Source of the DNA: Trichosphaerium sp. ATCC 40318
Lineage: Eukaryota; Discosea; Flabellinia; Trichosidae
Length of the DNA: 52,669 nucleotides
Direction: 5' to 3'
NCBI GenBank assembly: GCA_038496445.1
Contig: JALMLS010000445.1
Location: forward strand, 1 to 52,669
Below the pieces are notes generated by a model. It worked only from the letters and a program-made list of their open reading frames with translations, made no database searches and was not told the DNA's origin. A program made the position numbers and the translations under genes. This document shows positions 1-11,883 of this stretch, one piece after another. Within the stretch, counting starts at the first letter, position 1; each line of letters begins with the position of its first letter.

Positions 1-323
1 ACTGTATTGGAGCTTTTTGTTGCAGCTGATCGATTTGATTTACAACGTCTTAAGTATCTATGTGACTTTCATGCTTGAATATTGATAAGGATACTGTTTG
101 TACTATGCTTGAGAGTGCAGATAAGCTACATTCTAAACTATTAAAGGGAAGGTGTATTTGGTGGATATTGCAGAATTATGGCGAAATGCTTGAGTCTGAA
201 GAGTTTAATGTTACTTTATCTGGTCATTTACGTTCTGCTGTTAATGCTGCTGCTGCTAAGGAATATTTTCCAAAATCTAAGAGGCGTAAGCTAACAGAAG
301 GAGGTGGATATGCTGCAGTATAG
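1..323 (+). pseudogene. 3' end of a BTB/BACK-domain gene, frame-broken
   Basis: Frame 1 from the window edge reads a BTB/BACK-like helix (LELFVAADRFDLQRLK) as in SPOP-type adaptors, and meets TGA at 76-78. The continuation (NIDKDTVCTMLESADKL and so on) is open in frame 3 from 75 to the stop at 321-323. The two parts overlap by one base, so one base appears to be missing around 75. BTB/BACK proteins usually bind Cullin-3 and recruit substrates for ubiquitination. The C-terminus has a basic patch (KSKRRK) that could be a nuclear localisation signal. The 5' part lies outside the window. It may be a decayed gene or a good gene carrying a base-call error. Confidence 0.55.
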
Positions 324-1085
324 GTTGATTTGACGATTTCGTAAAAAGAAGGAACAATCATGTGGTGTAAAGTCAAGTAATAAAAAGAAAAAAATTGTAC
401 AAAAAAAGTTGTTTCTGATATTTATGTCCTCAGTAACTCGTTCATTTGATGCATCCATGTTCCTTTTTGAGAGTTCTTAAGAAGGGCTAATACATACATG
501 TGTATCAGTTAGTCACCGTTATCTTCGTAATTCGTCCTAAAAACAGTCGTTTACTTTCAATTCGCATTCAGAAAAAGTAGTATCAAATGTCGTGGGTTGT
601 TGTAGTGCTCACTTTTTACTTGTCTGCTACGCTAGCAAGTTGTACGAACACTTTCTACGTTTAGTTAACAATAAAAATGCTAACACACTCCTTAAGCGAT
701 TCCTTGGCAAGGCACGTGTGCAAAGCGGTTTTTCATGATGATGTTTTTCTGCGATGTTTAAGATAGCTTTGAAAACTTTGTAAATAGGACCTGACGCGGC
801 GAATATTACTCTAGAGGCTTCAAATCCTTATTTGGTATTCTCGAACTATCAAACACGTGATTTTAACTGCTGACTATAGAATGGTCCTTCACAAATACCG
901 TTATTGATAGATGAGGCCGTTTTGGATGTTGGTAAATAGTACGCTTTTGGCAACGACAATTCATACCACGTTTAGAGACCACGTGCAATCTTACGATATG
1001 CCTCTCTCAATCGTATATGGTTCTGCCTATGGTATCAAAATGGAGTACTGATACATGCACGCATTTATTTAAGGTAAACGTATGA
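324..1085. other. Intergenic, no gene seen
   Basis: No exon-like stretch with family resemblance is visible on either strand. It contains CACGTG palindromes at 713, 854 and 980, and probably holds the promoter of the EGF-domain gene that follows. Confidence 0.4.
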
Positions 1086-1089
1086 AAGC

Positions 1090-2980
1090 AATTCGGTGTT
1101 GACTTTGAATTTGGAGGTAAGCCAAGATGTTTCACTCAAGCTTTTCCTTCACCGTGGACGTTTGGCAACTGGTTTTGCATGCAGTGGCAGCACGATTAAT
1201 AGCATGCACACGGTATCTCTTTATTTTTCTGGTGATAGATGTAATGGCACAGGCGTAACAAGTGATTGTATTGGTATGTCTTAGTTTTCATTTGAAAAAG
1301 TAAATATAACGCGAACTACACGTGACAGATTAGCTCAATTATCACAATGCTTTCAGTTTTCGTAAGTGCTAATAATTGTTATTTAGAGCCAATAGTTGGA
1401 TTCAATGGGACAGCTAATGATACTATAATTTCAAGATTAAACGTAGCTCCTGGAGTTTCTAAACTCACTGTTTCTACAGAGTACTCCTTAAAAAGAATTA
1501 TTAACATTTTATTCTTACAACAATCAAGGATCAATTCAAGTGAAAGTGATGTTCTATTATGTGCAAACAGAGAAATGTCTCCTGTATTCGAAAACGCAAC
1601 TTCGGTACAAACTTTTGTTTGAAAGTTGTTTTAACCACCACGTGGGTGCTCATTCAATGTATTGTGTAGAATGCTATTTGTAATGTAGGACAAGTTGAAA
1701 TTAGTAGTCCTGTACCTGATACTTGGTATATTGGAATGAAGCCAAACAATCCGTCTAACTTCACTTTTAACATTACTACAACAGGTAAATCTCCGAACTT
1801 GCTGCTATTCTTTTTTTGTTTAAATTTAACATTATGTTGTTTAAGAGTGCGAAGAAGGCTTTTATGGTATAAACTGCGATATACGTGCGCTCATAAATAT
1901 GTTGATGTTCGATTTCTAACAGTTTATAGAGCCAACAATTCTCGAAGCAAAAGGAGGTACTATCAAGCGCCTTTTATTTCTTCTGTTGTTTTTTATTTGC
2001 ACCAAATTGCTTTCCATTCAGCCATTAACTGACTTAAATATCAATCAAATATCATTTGACCTGACACCACGTGTTGATATTTTTTTTTTATTCCAAAAAG
2101 TATTTTGCCTCTATTTTCTACCGTCAGTACAAAAACCATGATTGCTAAGGATACATTTACTAGTTCAAGTTTTGACCTTGGAGCCTGATACCACATACTA
2201 CTTTTCACTATCAAAATTGGGGTCACATCATAGGATGTCAATATCACCTGAGCACAGATTTTCACCTATGCCTACTGTTCGTGCATCTATAGGAGCACTT
2301 GAAGAGTACAATCATGTCATACAAGGTGATCTCAGTTTTTTTCTGTACAAGCAAAGCTGTTACTCTAACTCAATATATGGGCGCTTATTTATGTCAAATT
2401 AGGTTGCACAGAGGAACATTGCAATATTGTTTACGTTATAGATACATTTTCAATTGAGGTATTTTGCAAATAACGCTCTGATACTTGTTACTAAGTTTAA
2501 ACTGTAACTTCTTTCTTTTTTTCATGTTTTTTTAGTCTGGCACGTGGTTTTATATTGTGCATACTCCTACGGCTCAAAAACCACATGATTGGATAATATG
2601 GACACAAACTATATGCCCTTCTGATTGTAGTAATGCAGGTTCATGCGAAATAACCGGCGCTAACAAAGGTAATAAAAAAAATAACCTTTTTCGTTTATTT
2701 TGATTGTTTTTTCACTAACTTAACAATCTTAGGATTATGCTCATGCTACTCAGGATTCACTGGATTTTATTGTCACTTACAGAAACCAAAAGGAAGCAGT
2801 ACGGATTTTTTCTTGTAGTTAGTTATGCTAACAAAAGATCAAACTTTAACTTTTTTCCTAACAGATTTCGGAGCGGCTTATATTGTCTTATCTGCTTTGG
2901 GAGTATTAACTCTTCTTGCTATTATTGGATGTGTGATGTATACAGTACAACAAAGAAACAGAAGGTACACAAACGCATAA
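1090..2980 (+). CDS. Type I membrane protein with a membrane-proximal EGF-like domain
   Basis: This is a multi-exon gene. Exons readable by splice sites include roughly 1186-1272, 1350-1610, 1688-1781, 2170-2325, 2405-2458, 2537-2669, 2732-2795 and 2864-2980. The N-terminal region is rich in Asn-X-Ser/Thr sequons (such as FNGTAND and SNFTFN), as expected for an extracellular domain. Near the C-terminus an EGF-like pattern occurs (CPSDCSNAGSC, then CSCYSGFTGFYC). It is followed by one hydrophobic helix (YIVLSALGVLTLLAIIGCVM) and a short basic tail ending at TAA 2978-2980. This suggests a cell-surface adhesion or receptor-like protein. The start exon and some middle joins were not resolved, so the coordinates are approximate. 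No ligand or partner can be inferred. Confidence 0.6.
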
Positions 2981-3726
2981 TGCGAAAAAGATAGTCACAA
3001 GTCAAGCATAAAATGTTGAACAAAAACTGTCGTCTTCAGACTTTTCTATCACAATCCATTTCAGAACTTAACCTCCTTGGAAAATTAAGGCAAACCTAAT
3101 GGGTACTAATATGAATGATACTATTTGAGTAAGATTCACTTTGCTTTGAGCATTTCTAGCCTATAAATGAGCATTACGACGGAAATACTCGTGTGACATT
3201 TCGTACCTAGAACATTGTCACAGAGCTTTGAACGTTGTGCGCCAACTAAATCTGTAAGTGGTACGTCTTTGATCAACATCGTTTTATTGTCAGTTGAATC
3301 TCCTGTTACGCATCCCATCAACCTTTTACGCTACCTGCTACTTTGGTTTGCATACTGAGAATTGTAGTAAGTTTCTGCTTTAAGCAGAAAATGAAAATGG
3401 CTTTGTTGTCAACTACATTGCGAGTCAACAGTTGTTTGCCGGACAAAAATTTACAACCTAAATAAGTATTTATTTTGTAACACGTGGTCAAAAAAAATTC
3501 TTGTTATTTTTTACATGTCACTAATCAGTGAAGTACGCATTATGTGTCAGATAACTTGTTGTCACTATTCTTCAAAACATGTTACATATAAATGTGGATA
3601 GAATAGTTTGTTTGAAAGTTGTGATTTTGTACTCAATATCACTGGGTAACACACAACGCAACTTAGGCCTGTTCTTTCATCCTCGCTAGGTGAACAGCAC
3701 CTTCAGAGTTACTGTGGGTTATCACT
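2981..3726. other. Intergenic before the inverted duplication
   Basis: Only short open frames without family resemblance are present. There is a CACGTG at 3481. The homology that defines the left arm of the inverted duplication begins near the right end. Confidence 0.4.
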
Positions 3727-3829
3727 GAACATTTAGTTAACGTGTTGTACCAGACCCAAAACAAATCAATGAATATCATGCAAACATAAAAGTATTTTAT
3801 CTAATATCTAGCACACGTTACACCGCTTG

Positions 3830-6800
3830 ATGTCTGAACAAAAACAACATACAGAAGAAACGCTATCGTTAGAAGGTTAGTAACAAGAAACATGATATTT
3901 TCACGTGTGCATTTAACAGTTCCAATGTAGACGAATTGGCGATACTTCGCAGACAATACGAAAGTATTACAACACGTGCGCTTACTCTTAACATGGCTTT
4001 TAATATCTTGTGACAATCTGTAGTAAATGACCTAAACAGCAGATTATGTAACGAAAAGTTTGATGAGACAATTCTATTGTACTCAGGTATGTACAATACG
4101 CTCATACAATATAAAACTGTATTTTAGCCCAACATGGTCTGGCTATTATTACAACACTGTGTATACATAAGGGTACCAACCTTGAATATACAAACAGTGA
4201 TGGACGGACAGCTATGCATCTTGCAGGTGACTTACTATATCGTTGTCAATACCCTTTTTGTTGTCAATGTACATTTGATGTAACTTGTACCTCTAGCATG
4301 TAATGGACACATTAAAGTTGTTGAAATATTACTTAATTCAAATGCAGATATTGAAGCAAAAGACAATGATGGATACACACCTCTCCATCGTGCAGGTACT
4401 TGAGTCTATTTAGTGTCCAAATGTTGTAATTTGTAATTCGTAGCACGTCATGGACACATTAAAGTTGTTGATATATTACTTGGTTCAAATGCAGATATTA
4501 AAATAAAAAATAACAATGGATGGACAGCTCTCCATCACGCTGGTACCTTGTTGTAAAGAAATGGATAGCTGTAACCACACTTCTTAGCACGTGATGGCCA
4601 TAGTAAAGTTGTTGAAATATTACTTGAATCAAACGCAGATATAGAAGCAAGGGGTATAGATGGGTGGACACCTCTACATCATGCCGGTACCTCTGTTGTC
4701 AAGAAATGGTAGATGTAACTCACACTTCTTAGCACGTGATGGCCATAGTAAAGTTGTTAAAATATTACTTGATTCAAATGCAGATATCGAAGCAAAAAAT
4801 AACAAAGGATGGACAGCTCTTCTCTTTGCAGGTACCTTACTGTTAATATATATATAATAACTTATATCTAACTTGTTTCTTAGCACGTAATGGACACAGT
4901 AAAGTTGTAGAAGTATTACTTGGTCAAAGAGTAAATATTGAAGCAAGGGGTATATATGGGTGGACACCTCTTCATCATGCCGGTACCATTTTGTTGTCAA
5001 GAAATGATAGATGTAACTCACACTTCTTAGCACGTGATGGCCATAGTAAAGTTGTTGAAATATTACTTGGTTCAAATGCAGACATCGAAGCAAAAAATAA
5101 CAATGGTGGGACAGCTCTCTTCTTAGCAGGTACCTTACTGTTAATATACTTGATGTAACTTGTGTTTCTTAGCACGTAATGGGCACATTAAAGTTGTAGA
5201 AATATTACTTGGCTCTAGTGCAAATATTGAAGTAAAGAATAACAATGGATTGACAGCTCTCCACCTTTCAGGTACCCATTTGTCAAAATTATGCAATTGT
5301 TGTAACCTTTCTTAGCATATTATGGGCATAATTCTGTTCTTGTTAGGTTATTGAAAATGAGTAAAGCCATTTCACTATCTACAAATATATGGCACAATAA
5401 GATGCTATTTAATAGGATAGTAATAGGTGTTGTTGATAATGATTCCTCATTCATTGCTGTATTTGAAACTGTGTTGACAGTTATGCTAAATGGCAAGCAA
5501 TCTAGCACTCTATGGCTATCTTGTGCAACAATGGAAGAAAGGCCACAATGGAGACTCAATCTTGCAAAATGGTTGCAATACTTGGTATGTCATTTCATTT
5601 TCAAAGAGTTTGTAAAACTAATTGTAATCATAACAGCCAACACGATCTTATTTTAAACTTGCATTACAAAAAGGGATTTGTTATTTAATATGTACATATG
5701 ATCGCATAGTTGTACAATCTTCGGTACGGCAGTCTTTCATCTCTGACTTTCAAATAACAGCTTTTTTTTAAAAGAGTTTCTGGATTCAGCACGGGGAATT
5801 AATGGAGGGACTATTATTCGACTTACCTGAGGATATGTGGATCAATCCAAAACACCCCAGTTGCATTGAGATATGTAAAAAAGAAGGATGGTGTACAAAC
5901 TCACTTAAAATAGCCAAGCAAAATCGTAGGATAATTTATACAATGCATTCTTTTTAAGTTACTATCTAGTCTTGCTGTGCTATGACTGTAACAAAAGAGG
6001 AGTCGCTTTATGTCAGTATTGTGCCGGTGAACATAACCCAAACCATGTAATTTATGTGCTAGAGTTGGTTATTAACTTTCTTCTAGAAACTTAGAAAATG
6101 GTCATTTGCTAAGCCTGCGTGTGAGTGCCAGGGTTGTGAACACAGTATTAATCCTACTTCTGTAAATCTTGTACTTGGTAACACACTTGCAGGTACAGCT
6201 CACCTTTCAATAGTGTCACACTAACACGCTGAAACTCAAGGATTAAAAAGTGAAACCTTCTGGGACTTAAATCCAAGATTACAGTATGCGCACTACTGGA
6301 ATAGATCTAACATTAAGTCAGTGTTCTTTCACAATTGTTTTGTCTAACTTTTATCGCAAGGGGTGCTGTTGAAAAAGCAACAGATTATAGAACGTTGAAT
6401 CTGTTTGATGACAACACTGTGGCCAAGAGAGAACTTGAGTTTCTTCATCAACAACTATCAAAAATGCCTGGATATGATAGAGTCACTGTTGTAGAAGCAC
6501 TTCTTGTATGCAATGATGTCTTGACTCGTAACTTTGGGATGTACAATACAATAGTGAAACACAGACATCAGTACGTTTAACAACAAGTTTCTATTAACTC
6601 AACAGAGCTTACTCTTGACTCAACGCCAATACAACTTACAGGTTCTTTATAAACAAGAGCTTACACTACTATTTAGAGAACTTCCAAAGTTATTTTGTAA
6701 AGACGAATGGAAACAAGACAGTCATAAGAGAGCAGTGGCTGTGAGGTTTAACGCTCTGATTAATGACAACAGCCCAAGTACAAACACTTTAGAACAGGTA

Positions 6801-7869
6801 ATGACATTCAACATTAATCATCTTACACGTTTTCAGTCACCAGTTTTATTGATGGTTCATGGTACATCTCCTGAAGCTGCTTTGAGTATTGTAAAAGCTG
6901 GATTTGGTACTGTGAGTTCTTTAGATGGCGGGTATTATGGTCAGGGTGTTTACTTTACTGTACATGGCCATGTTTCTTAATTTATTCTTAACCTGTATTG
7001 TTTAGCGTAGCCTTGAATATGCTTGCTCATATGATACATCAGGAAATCGAGAATTGACTCTTGTTTTAAGTCTAGTCACTCCCGGAAATGTATATCCTGT
7101 ACACCAACGACTTTGCTATTTTATTTATTTACTGGCAGTAATAGGTTACAGAAAAGCCTAATGATGATGATAACTTTTATGGTAAACCAATAAAACCAGG
7201 ATACCAGAGTCACTATGCATTGGTAGACAAACTTGGAATTGCAGTTTCAAATGACAAAGTGAATGAGGCAGTGTGCGATGAGTTGGTTGTGGCACAAGGT
7301 ATTCCAAAAAACAGTCAATTGTAGTAACTTGCATTACAAAATACAAAGTACTAACATTCCATTTTAGATGTTCAAGCTGTAGCACGATACATAATTAAAG
7401 TTGTAAAGCAACTAAGGAAACGTAATACAACCAAATCAAAAAAGAGTAACCCAAAAAACAAAAAAACAACCAAGACACCAAAGAGCGTTGCCGATGATGA
7501 GAGTGCCAAGAAAATCGAACTTGAAACAAACTCAGATAGCGATGATGAGTTGTCAGATGACAAAGAGAACTTGTTGAAAAACAGGTACACGTAATCACAG
7601 CATTTACTTTGTTCCTTATATACATGTACAGGCAATTATGGGGAGCTACAAATTTGAACAAGCCAAAACAATTGAGCGCACATGATTTACAAGTGCAAGT
7701 ATTATCAAATAAGATCAAGGAAAAAGATACCAAACTGGAAGAACAAGGTGCTCAACTAGAAGAAAAAGATGCAAAATTGAAAGAGCAATGCACAAAATTG
7801 AAAGAAAAAGATACTCAAATTGCTGAACTTCTTTCTCGAATTGCTAAGTATGAGAGTACACTCAAATAA
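3830..7869 (+). CDS. Ankyrin-repeat / B-box-like zinc finger / PARP-type ADP-ribosyltransferase (copy 1, intact)
   Basis: Starts at ATG 3830 (MSEQKQHTEET). Eight ankyrin exons lie between about 4125 and 5270, one repeat per exon, with repeats of the type GHIKVVEILL..NADIEAK. Next come an uncharacterised block (WLSCATMEERPQWRLNLAKW), a second block (ELMEGLLFDLPEDMW) and a Cys/His zinc-binding segment (CYDC, CQYC, HNPNH) like a B-box. The catalytic region follows: MVHGT near 6855, then GGYYGQGVYFT near 6928-6960, SLEYACSYDT, and GYQSHYALV near 7200. A Lys-rich acidic linker and a C-terminal heptad coiled coil end at 7869. All exon joins I tried keep frame. Tankyrases also pair ankyrin repeats with a PARP domain. 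Here the position of the third catalytic residue (Glu in PARP1) appears to be His, which favours mono-ADP-ribosylation or loss of activity. It runs tail-to-tail into the lectin gene. Confidence 0.85.
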
Positions 7870-8185
7870 AATTGAAACTTGTAATGAAAAGTAATGTACT
7901 CACAATAAAGTAAATAGAACTTTTAAAAGGATATCGCTGTGTTATTGAACCTTTTTCAGGTAGTGTGACAGGCGAATCTAGCAACACAACAACTATAGCT
8001 ATTTCAATCTCTCTTGAAGAACTACTTCATGGAGGCCTATTAGTATAGGCAAGTCTGATGTTCATATCTAGAACTAGTGTAGATTTAACAAATCTGAAGT
8101 TCGTGTATAAGTTGTTGACAACATAATGTTTACTGAATTTTATTGAAGTACATTACATTGTACGTGTATCAACGTCTATCTCTGT

Positions 8186-9266
8186 TTATTCCACTTCTCC
8201 AATTTCAATGGTTCTACCTGGAGCAAAGAAGTTCAGTACTTCAGTGCTCTTAGCAGAAGTCCATTCTGGTTCTTTGTCAACCGGCCACACATACAAACCT
8301 GAAAAACAGAACTAAGAATCGAGTGTAGAGTCAAAAACAGCATACCTTGAATGGTTCCATTGGATCCAGGCCATGCCCAATGATTCACACCGTACACTTG
8401 CATTTTACAATTAGTCTCTATGCACAATGCAATTATTTTTTTGCCTTCAGCAGATCTTGTCTTATCGATGACATGCCCTAAACAACCATGTTAAAAAAAG
8501 AAAGCGTTTCGAAAAGTGGTTACCTTTGGTATCAAAGTGGATTTGAATACGTGGATGATCATGTACAACGCCATCGTATGACACAGAAGTTATTTTATAA
8601 CGACGCCATTTTGGAGAGTCTGTTGCATAGCGTAGATCGATACAGCTTGTTGGTGTATCAGCATCAGAAGGAACAGGGACTGGTTTGATCTTTGCTTGTT
8701 CTTCAGTGAGAATAGACCAAAGTTGGTTAGCGGTATGGTTGCTTGTGAATTGTAAAATAGCAGCGCCTTGTTCGCTTGTTGATCCTGGGACTTCCACACA
8801 TTTACCAGAGTTAACGTTGATAATCACTTTGTCTGAAAGAGACAGTTAGTTCAAAGATACAAGTGTATTCAGAAATTAGGAGCGTACATCCTTCATGGTC
8901 TTCAATGTACCACCTTTGAGTATTACTTCCGTGCCAATAGTACGTAATGGCGCGGGCACCATCCTTTTTGTCTCCATAGAAGATATCTAGAACCTAGGGT
9001 ATTGTTTGTTAGTATGCTGCGACTAAATTAAACTAACACATTCAACTTACATCGTTGTTGAAGGCAGTGATCTTGTATGTTTGTTTTCCAGCAACAATAT
9101 CCGATTTTTCAATCTTGTAAAGCTGTTTGGCATTGTCGGTTTCTTTCAGAGTACTTTGGATAATGTCACACACTTCTTTGTTTGTCACCATTTGTCCAGT
9201 TTGTTTCGTCTCGAATACAAGACCAGTGCATTTGTTCTTAAAGTAAACAGGTTTGTCGTAACTCAT
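8186..9266 (-). CDS. Ricin-B-type beta-trefoil lectin-like protein (left copy)
   Basis: Five exons, starting MSYDKPVYFKNKCTG at 9266 and ending in GRTIEIGEVE with the stop at 8186-8188, about 291 residues. Two Q-x-W-type motifs typical of the R-type lectin fold are visible: TQRWYIED and NQLWSI, the second preceded by NSGKCVEVPGS and QGAAILQF. No signal peptide is evident, so it is probably cytosolic. R-type lectin folds bind galactose-type sugars or serve as interaction modules. It is convergent with the transferase gene, with stops about 320 bases apart. The right-arm copy matches in exon structure and in upstream sequence. No catalytic toxin chain is present. Confidence 0.85.
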
Positions 9267-9626
9267 TTTTTATGTTGTTGTTATTTGTAGAGTTGTTGTT
9301 GCGTGTGTTGTTGAAGATTGTAATTGATATTAAGGAGGGTAACAAGTATTCTCATAACGTGAGAATGACAGGTTTTTTGACCGAAGGATATTTTCAGTTA
9401 ACAATTAACTAAAACAGCAATGGAGTCTTGGTAGTCGCGCAAGACAATCTATAAGATAACTACATACATTCGTTTATTGACTCAAGATGAACGACAGTTT
9501 TTTACCATGCAGTAGTGTAGCAACCTATGAACTGATCCTTAAACAATACACTGTTAATAACTATTGAGCAAATACAGAACACCTAATCTCCCAAATCTTT
9601 TGTCACACGTGATATTTTCCAGAGAA

Positions 9627-10361
9627 ACGTTATTTTCTCTCTTTTGTGTATCACTAGAAACACGTATTCAGCTATACAATCCAGCGCAGTATTTCATCCC
9701 ACACCAACTAACATTCCCTACTGTGTAGTTCTTGAAAATAATCTGCTGTTGTGCCTGCAGTAGTAGCAGCAACAAAGCACTGTGCTTGTTGAGTCAGATA
9801 GGCCAATTTGAGCCTAGATAAGCTGGAAAAAGAGACAAGAATTCCACAACTGATGGACTTAGGTGCGTGTAAGCTTTCATAGCAGGTTAAAAATTCAAGT
9901 TGTAGCCGAGAAGTACAGTGCCACCACTTCAACACTTGCAACAAAAACTGAGCGTCAACATTATTTTGATGACGTTTACTCCTAAAGAACCAAGCAACAC
10001 CGTCCATGGTGTTATATACTCAAATTAATTTGACCTTTTTGTGTAATCTTATGACAGTTTTTCGGCTAAAAACAGAACGGCTAATTGATGGTTTTTTGGT
10101 TAAAAAGTAACATTTTCTAGAGCAGAAAACCAAAAATCTAACAAGCGTAACAACAAACTAAAATGTGTGACGATAATGGTATGGTACAAGCGCCTTAACA
10201 GGCCCTTTCGGGTATTACAAAACCTCATTGCGTTATAACCATACGTGACGCAACCACAACTTGTTTTATAGCATTTATGCGCGTGTCAGCATAGTTTTAC
10301 GCTAAAACTCCCGTTTTTACTCAAACGCAACGGACACGCTCTAATTTCATTCATAGTAAAA
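9627..10361. other. Left part of the spacer; actin upstream region
   Basis: This unique sequence lies between the left arm and actin. A 99-codon open frame on the minus strand at 9708-10007 has no recognisable features and is not called. The last 300 bases should hold the actin promoter and probably a short first exon, because the actin reading frame has no ATG at the expected place. Confidence 0.4.
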
Positions 10362-11647
10362 GCTTTGGTGGTAGATAATGGATCCGGTTTGTGTAAGGCT
10401 GGTTTTGCTGGCGATGACTCCCCACGTTCTATCTTCGCGTCTGTTGTCGCTCACAGCAAGGAAAAAGAGGAATCATACGTAAGTAAAGAAGCGCAAGCCA
10501 AACGCGCCGTTCAAACCTTGACGTACCCAATTGAACGTGGTATTGTAACCAACTGGGACGATATGGAGAAAATATGGCATACCGCCTTCAACGAACTCCA
10601 TGTTACACCAGAAGATCACCCAGTTCTCCTCTCTGAAGCACCATTGACCACAAAAGCAGACAAGTACACAGAACTGTCCTTTTACACTTTTATTGTTTTT
10701 TTTGAAGATTCCGAAAAAAGAAGTTGTTGTTTTTGCTTACCTATTGTTACTTTAGAGAGAAGAGGACCCAGATCATGTTTGAGACTTTCAATTTGAAGGC
10801 GTTATACGCTGAAGTACAGTCAGTATTGTCTTTGTATGCTTCTGGAAGAACAACAGGTGTGCTAGTCAACTTAACAAAAAAACAAGAAATCAAAAAACAA
10901 ATTCTTTGCTTTCTTTCGTACTTACTAACTTTGATATCTTCAGGTCTTGTTCTTGATTCTGGTTATGGTGTAACACATGTTGTACCTATTTTCGAAGGTA
11001 GAACCATCGATAACTGTATCATGCGTATGGATTTAGCTGGTCGTGATCTCACTAATTATTTGATGAAAATACTCTCTGAAAGCGGCTACTCTTTTGCCAC
11101 ACCATCAAAGGATGGTCAAGCTTTCGTAGCAGCCGAGAGAGAAATTATTCGTGACATGAAAGAGAAGCTCTGCTATGTTTCTCTTGACTTTAAACAAGAA
11201 ATGAGCACAGCTGAATCATCCTCTTCAATCAAGAAGTCACATGAGTTCCCTGATGGTAGAACCATAACTGTTGGTAATGAGCGTTTCAGATGCCCTGAAG
11301 CACTCTTTCAACCTTCATTGCTTGATGTTAAATCACCTGGAATTCATGAGTTAGTACATAACTCAATCTTGAAGTGTGGTTGTGGTCTCTATAAAGACTT
11401 GTACGGTAACATCGTACTCTCTGGTGGTTCTAGTATGTTCACAGGTATTACTGATCGCATGAAGAAAGAGGTGAGTGCTCTTGCATCTGACAATATAAAA
11501 GTTGAGATCGTTGAACCGAAAAAGTACTCTGTTTGGGCTGGTGGTTCTGTACTTTCTTCCCTACCTATGTTTGACCAATTGTGTATACCTAAAGAAGAAT
11601 ATGACGAATGTGGTCCTTCTATTGTGCATAAAAATCGGCTTGAATAG
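10362..11647 (+). CDS. Divergent actin
   Basis: Three exons are visible: from about 10362 to 10663, 10756-10856 and 10944-11647, with introns of 92 and 87 bases. The frame opens with [19 protein letters not shown], the phosphate-1 loop of actin, and ends [10 protein letters not shown]. No ATG precedes it in frame, so the initiator is probably in a small upstream exon. Most actin landmarks are present, including [16 protein letters not shown] and [11 protein letters not shown]. Differences from conventional actin are an approximately 8-residue shorter DNase-binding loop ([14 protein letters not shown]), Tyr for the conserved Asp in LDSGDGVTH, a roughly 9-residue insertion before AEREI, and an unusual C-terminus. 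It is probably an actin paralogue or actin-related protein with altered polymerisation or nucleotide handling. It sits alone in the spacer of the inverted duplication. Confidence 0.9.
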
Positions 11648-11883
11648 ATATAAAGTGATGGCTATTACTCTTGAAGCAGACCTTGTCGTAAGGGAATATG
11701 ACTTCATAGTACATTGTTTACAAAAAAATAAATGAATTAGTTTTGAAAATGTGACGTGTTTTGTTTTCGGTCTTCTTAGTTTCCCACGCATGTTCTCTAG
11801 CTGACGTATCTTAACAAATTTTCAACATAAACAAGCAATCCTAACTACACTAGACACTTACGCAAGGTGTGAATATAAGTTGG
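11648..11883. other. Actin 3' flank to the inner edge of the right arm
   Basis: No gene is seen. The stretch includes the likely actin 3' UTR and ends where right-arm homology begins at 11884. Confidence 0.4.

Larger units (their letters stand above)
3727..9626 (+). repeat. Left arm of a large inverted duplication
   Basis: The arm carries the complete ankyrin/ADP-ribosyltransferase gene and the lectin gene. Its outer edge is near 3727, where the sequence around the word CGTGTTGTACCAGACCC matches the reverse complement of about 17840-17860. Its inner edge is 9626, where TATTTTCCAGAGAA matches the reverse complement ending at 11884. Coding sequence, introns and the lectin upstream region are all shared with the right arm. 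Confidence 0.85.

Noticed and set aside
4125-5270. Regular repeat-spacer pattern that might look like a CRISPR array
   Set aside because: The repeats are coding ankyrin exons of about 98 bases with intron spacers in a eukaryotic gene.
9708-10007. 99-codon minus-strand open frame starting MDGVAWFFRSK
   Set aside because: No motif, no splice context and no counterpart elsewhere; it could be chance in unique spacer DNA.
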